From contig CM046853.1 of NCBI GenBank assembly GCA_025617745.1, positions 29,019,822-29,083,821 of the forward strand: a stretch of 64,000 bases of DNA, in the 5' to 3' direction. This stretch comes from Heliocidaris erythrogramma. Its lineage: Eukaryota; Echinodermata; Echinoidea; Camarodonta; Echinometridae. A program made the translations under genes and the position numbers. The notes under the pieces were generated by a model. That model saw only the letters and a program-made list of their open reading frames with translations, had not been told where the DNA came from and did no database searches. This document shows, piece by piece, positions 61,782-64,000 of this stretch; within the stretch, counting starts at the first letter, position 1, and every line of letters begins with the position of its first letter.

Positions 61782-63464
61782 GGCTTATCTCGAAAGGGTG
61801 CGGTGCGGCGCGGTGGGGAGCGTTCAACGCACCCTTTCGAGAAGAGCCCCCCCGCTTGTCTCGAAAGGGTGCGTTGAGAACGGAGTGGCGCGTTAACGCA
61901 CCCTTTCGAGACAAGTGGGGGGGGGGGGGGGCTTTTCTCGAAAGGGTGCGTTAACTAGTCTTCCACATCAGTCGTTTATAATAAAATTAAAATAACGAAA
62001 TATCATCTATTTTCTAACTGAACGTGGAATTTAGCTTGCATGTGTTTAAAAAGATTTTTTTTTAAAAGGCAGCATATGCACCCACTAGGCCTACAGTTTT
62101 TCTCCTTCAGTTGTCTCTTTTATCAAATGAAATTCAATGTAAGACTTAAAGAATACATAAACATGTGTCTGATTAAAATGAAAGTAAAAATGACAATTAA
62201 TTTTTATTTGTAATTTCATTTTTAATAACTTATGCAGTTAGACTAGTTTACATAAACAAGGCATTAGCGATAATGTGTCTCGCCCACATGCGATAACTAG
62301 AAATATCGTGATCTCTGTTGCCATGCAACAGGTCCCCCAAGTGCATAAATCTGCATAAGTTATGCTTGCATATACATGTATCTACATTACTGTTTGGAAA
62401 GTGACGTTTACAAAGTTATGTCATAAGAGAGTCTTGCGGGTAAACTATAATGTTTGACCTGAAATGACCTTTGACCTTATCATGTGACCTCCAACAGCAC
62501 CACAACATGCAGGTCCCCTCAGTGCATCTACAACCCAAGTTTGGTTGAAAAGTGAGTGACGGTTGCAAAGTTATCTGTCATAAGAGAGTCTTGCAGGTAA
62601 ACTTTAACGTATGACCTTTGACCTTATCATGTGACCTCCAACGGCACCATAACATGCAGGTCCCCTTAGTGCATCTACAACCCAAGTTTGGTTGAAAAGT
62701 GAGTGACGGTTGCAAAGTTATCTGTCATAAGAGTGTCTTGCAGGTAAACTTTAACGTTTGACCTGAAATGACCTTTGACCTTATCATGTGACCTCCAACG
62801 GCACCATAACATGCAGGTCCCCTCAGTGCATCTACAACCCAAGTTTGGTTGAAAAGTGAGTGACGGTTGCAAAGTTATGTCATAACGTTTGTGACGGACG
62901 GACGGACGACATTTGGATCCCTTAGTCTCGCCTTCACCTCCGGTGGGCGAGACAAAAATGAATTCCATACACAGAAAGATATGGATCATTATTTTTCATT
63001 TTAACAAAAAAAAAGACTGATATGCAAGACTATAGGTACAGCGCTTTACATTTTTAAATATTTAAGTAAATTATTTGACTGTTTTTATTTTTTTATTTTG
63101 CGTCAATATTTTCACTACTTTAATTCATTATAAACGACTGATCTGGAAGTCTACGTAAATATTAGTTTTATTTAATTTTCAATCTGTACCTTCAATTTTG
63201 ATTATTTCAATTTAAAAGACTGATGTGTAAGACTAGTTTACGTCAATGGTGTAGGAATTTCTATTCCTTAAATTCGATTATAAACGACTGATGTGGAAGA
63301 CTAGTTAACGCACCCTTTCGAGAAAAGTCCCCCCGCTTGTCTCGAAAGGGTGCGTTAACGCGCCACTCCGTTCTCAACGCACCCTTTCGAGACAAGCGGG
63401 GGGCCTTTTCTCGAAAGGGTGCGTTGAACGCTCCCCACCGCGCCGCACCCTTTCGAGATAAGCC
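61782..63464. mobile_element. 1.7 kb element with 9-bp duplication and long repeat-rich arms
   Basis: AATCATGGA is directly repeated at 61773-61781 and 63465-63473. The ends begin GGCTTATCTCGAAAGGGTGC and its complement, and inverted arms run about 190 bp on each side. Each arm holds five copies of CTCGAAAGGGTGCG in alternating orientation. Inside are direct repeats of GACTGATGTGGAAGACTAG-type words (about 63010, 63135, 63216 and 63287) and a nested Pearl-like element. A 9-bp duplication fits Mutator-like or Merlin-like elements. No transposase is seen. Confidence 0.85.
62277..62953. mobile_element. Pearl/Helentron-like element, family 2
   Basis: 677 bp nested in the 61782 element. It starts GTCTCGCCCAC and ends GTGGGCGAGAC. 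The right end folds into a hairpin beside a (GGAC)n run. About four tandem units of 125 bp share CATGCAGGTCCCCTCAGTGC, AAGTTTGGTTGAAAAGTGAG and TGACCTTATCATGTGACCTC. No protein. Confidence 0.78.
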
Positions 63465-63473
63465 AATCATGGA

Positions 63474-64000
63474 AGCCAATATCATTGCTATTTCAACAAC
63501 AACAAAACAGTCGCGGCTCTACACTGCAATTAACTGCCCAAAAGCTTTCACTCCGTCCTGCCTAATTTGCATAAAATAAACAATTTGTTTACGTAAAACC
63601 ACTACCGAAGAGTCTCAGCTAAATTGTGAAATCTCGCCCTGGAAACAACCAAATGAAATGAACTAAACGTCAAATTCCAGAATAAGAGTTGCTCTAATCC
63701 ATAATTAGTATCACTCATAGTCAAATCTTTTTTTAGTTTGTCAAAATAATAGAGAGAAAGGAAATTATTTTAGAAACATAGATATTTATGGTATTCGAAT
63801 CAAATCCGATACATTTCTTTCAACAAACATTTTTTTTTTTAATGAGAAGAGAGAGAAAAAAAATCCCTCTTACCCCACCCCCCTATTTAAAAAAAAAAAA
63901 AGAAAGGATCGAACCTTTAATCTTACGATTAATGCTGCTATGCCTTAACCTTCGTATCTGCACTGTGAGGATATAAATTTCGGTGGAAATAAAGCTTATA
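63474..64000. other. Right edge of window
   Basis: Contains dispersed repeat E copy 2 (63525-63665), the inverse of 45127-45270, then AT-rich sequence with poly-A/poly-C runs near 63870-63900. No gene is seen. Confidence 0.5.

Noticed and set aside
61678..61896. Plus-strand frame of 72 codons ending in an arm of the 1.7 kb element
   Set aside because: It crosses the target duplication into inverted-repeat DNA, and the same words appear in frames at 63261 and 63337; explained by the repeat.

Overview
This is a eukaryotic genomic window with intron-rich genes, AT-rich introns and dense small transposons. The proteins are clearly deuterostome-like. The pervasive palindromic hexamer TACATG and GGCCTAGGCC patches, together with the repeat types, suggest a marine invertebrate, most likely an echinoderm such as a sea urchin or sea star. 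The species call is inference from sequence texture, not a search.

Three conserved genes fill the window. (1) PRMT3 (minus strand, 479-6089, 3' half beyond the left edge) is a zinc-finger ribosomal-protein arginine methyltransferase; six coding exons are visible, from the start codon to SAM motif I. (2) MTPAP (plus strand, 10148-21863) is a mitochondrial poly(A) polymerase; all eight coding exons join in phase to a 660-residue protein. (3) BMPR2 (minus strand, 30173-60051) is the type II BMP receptor; all nine coding exons join in phase to a 1022-residue protein with signal peptide, ten-cysteine ectodomain, membrane helix, kinase and long tail. PRMT3 and MTPAP are head-to-head about 4 kb apart. 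MTPAP and BMPR2 converge on a gene-free 8 kb stretch (21.9-30.2 kb). No functional link among the three is implied.

Nearly everything else is mobile DNA. There is a LINE with an intact endonuclease-reverse transcriptase frame, antisense in MTPAP intron 1, and two CR1/L2-like 3' fragments with ATTC tails. There are many non-autonomous DNA elements with visible inverted ends and target duplications: TTAA-flanked piggyBac-like, TA-flanked mariner/pogo-like, a hAT-like element with an 8-bp duplication, and a 1.7 kb element with a 9-bp duplication. Three families share a Pearl/Helentron-like architecture. Several elements are nested, so relative ages can be read.

The most unusual object is a repeat that carries a tRNA-like sequence, in one copy between long inverted arms. 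Two copies lie near 54.6-55.0 kb. A third, at 59296-59512, has a perfect 12-bp target duplication and an uninterrupted related site elsewhere in the window (22745-22837). Two further tRNA-like sequences (29392-29476 and about 38889-38960) belong to other families.

Exon boundaries were read by eye from GT/AG sites, phase continuity and similarity to remembered vertebrate family members; no alignment or database search was run.
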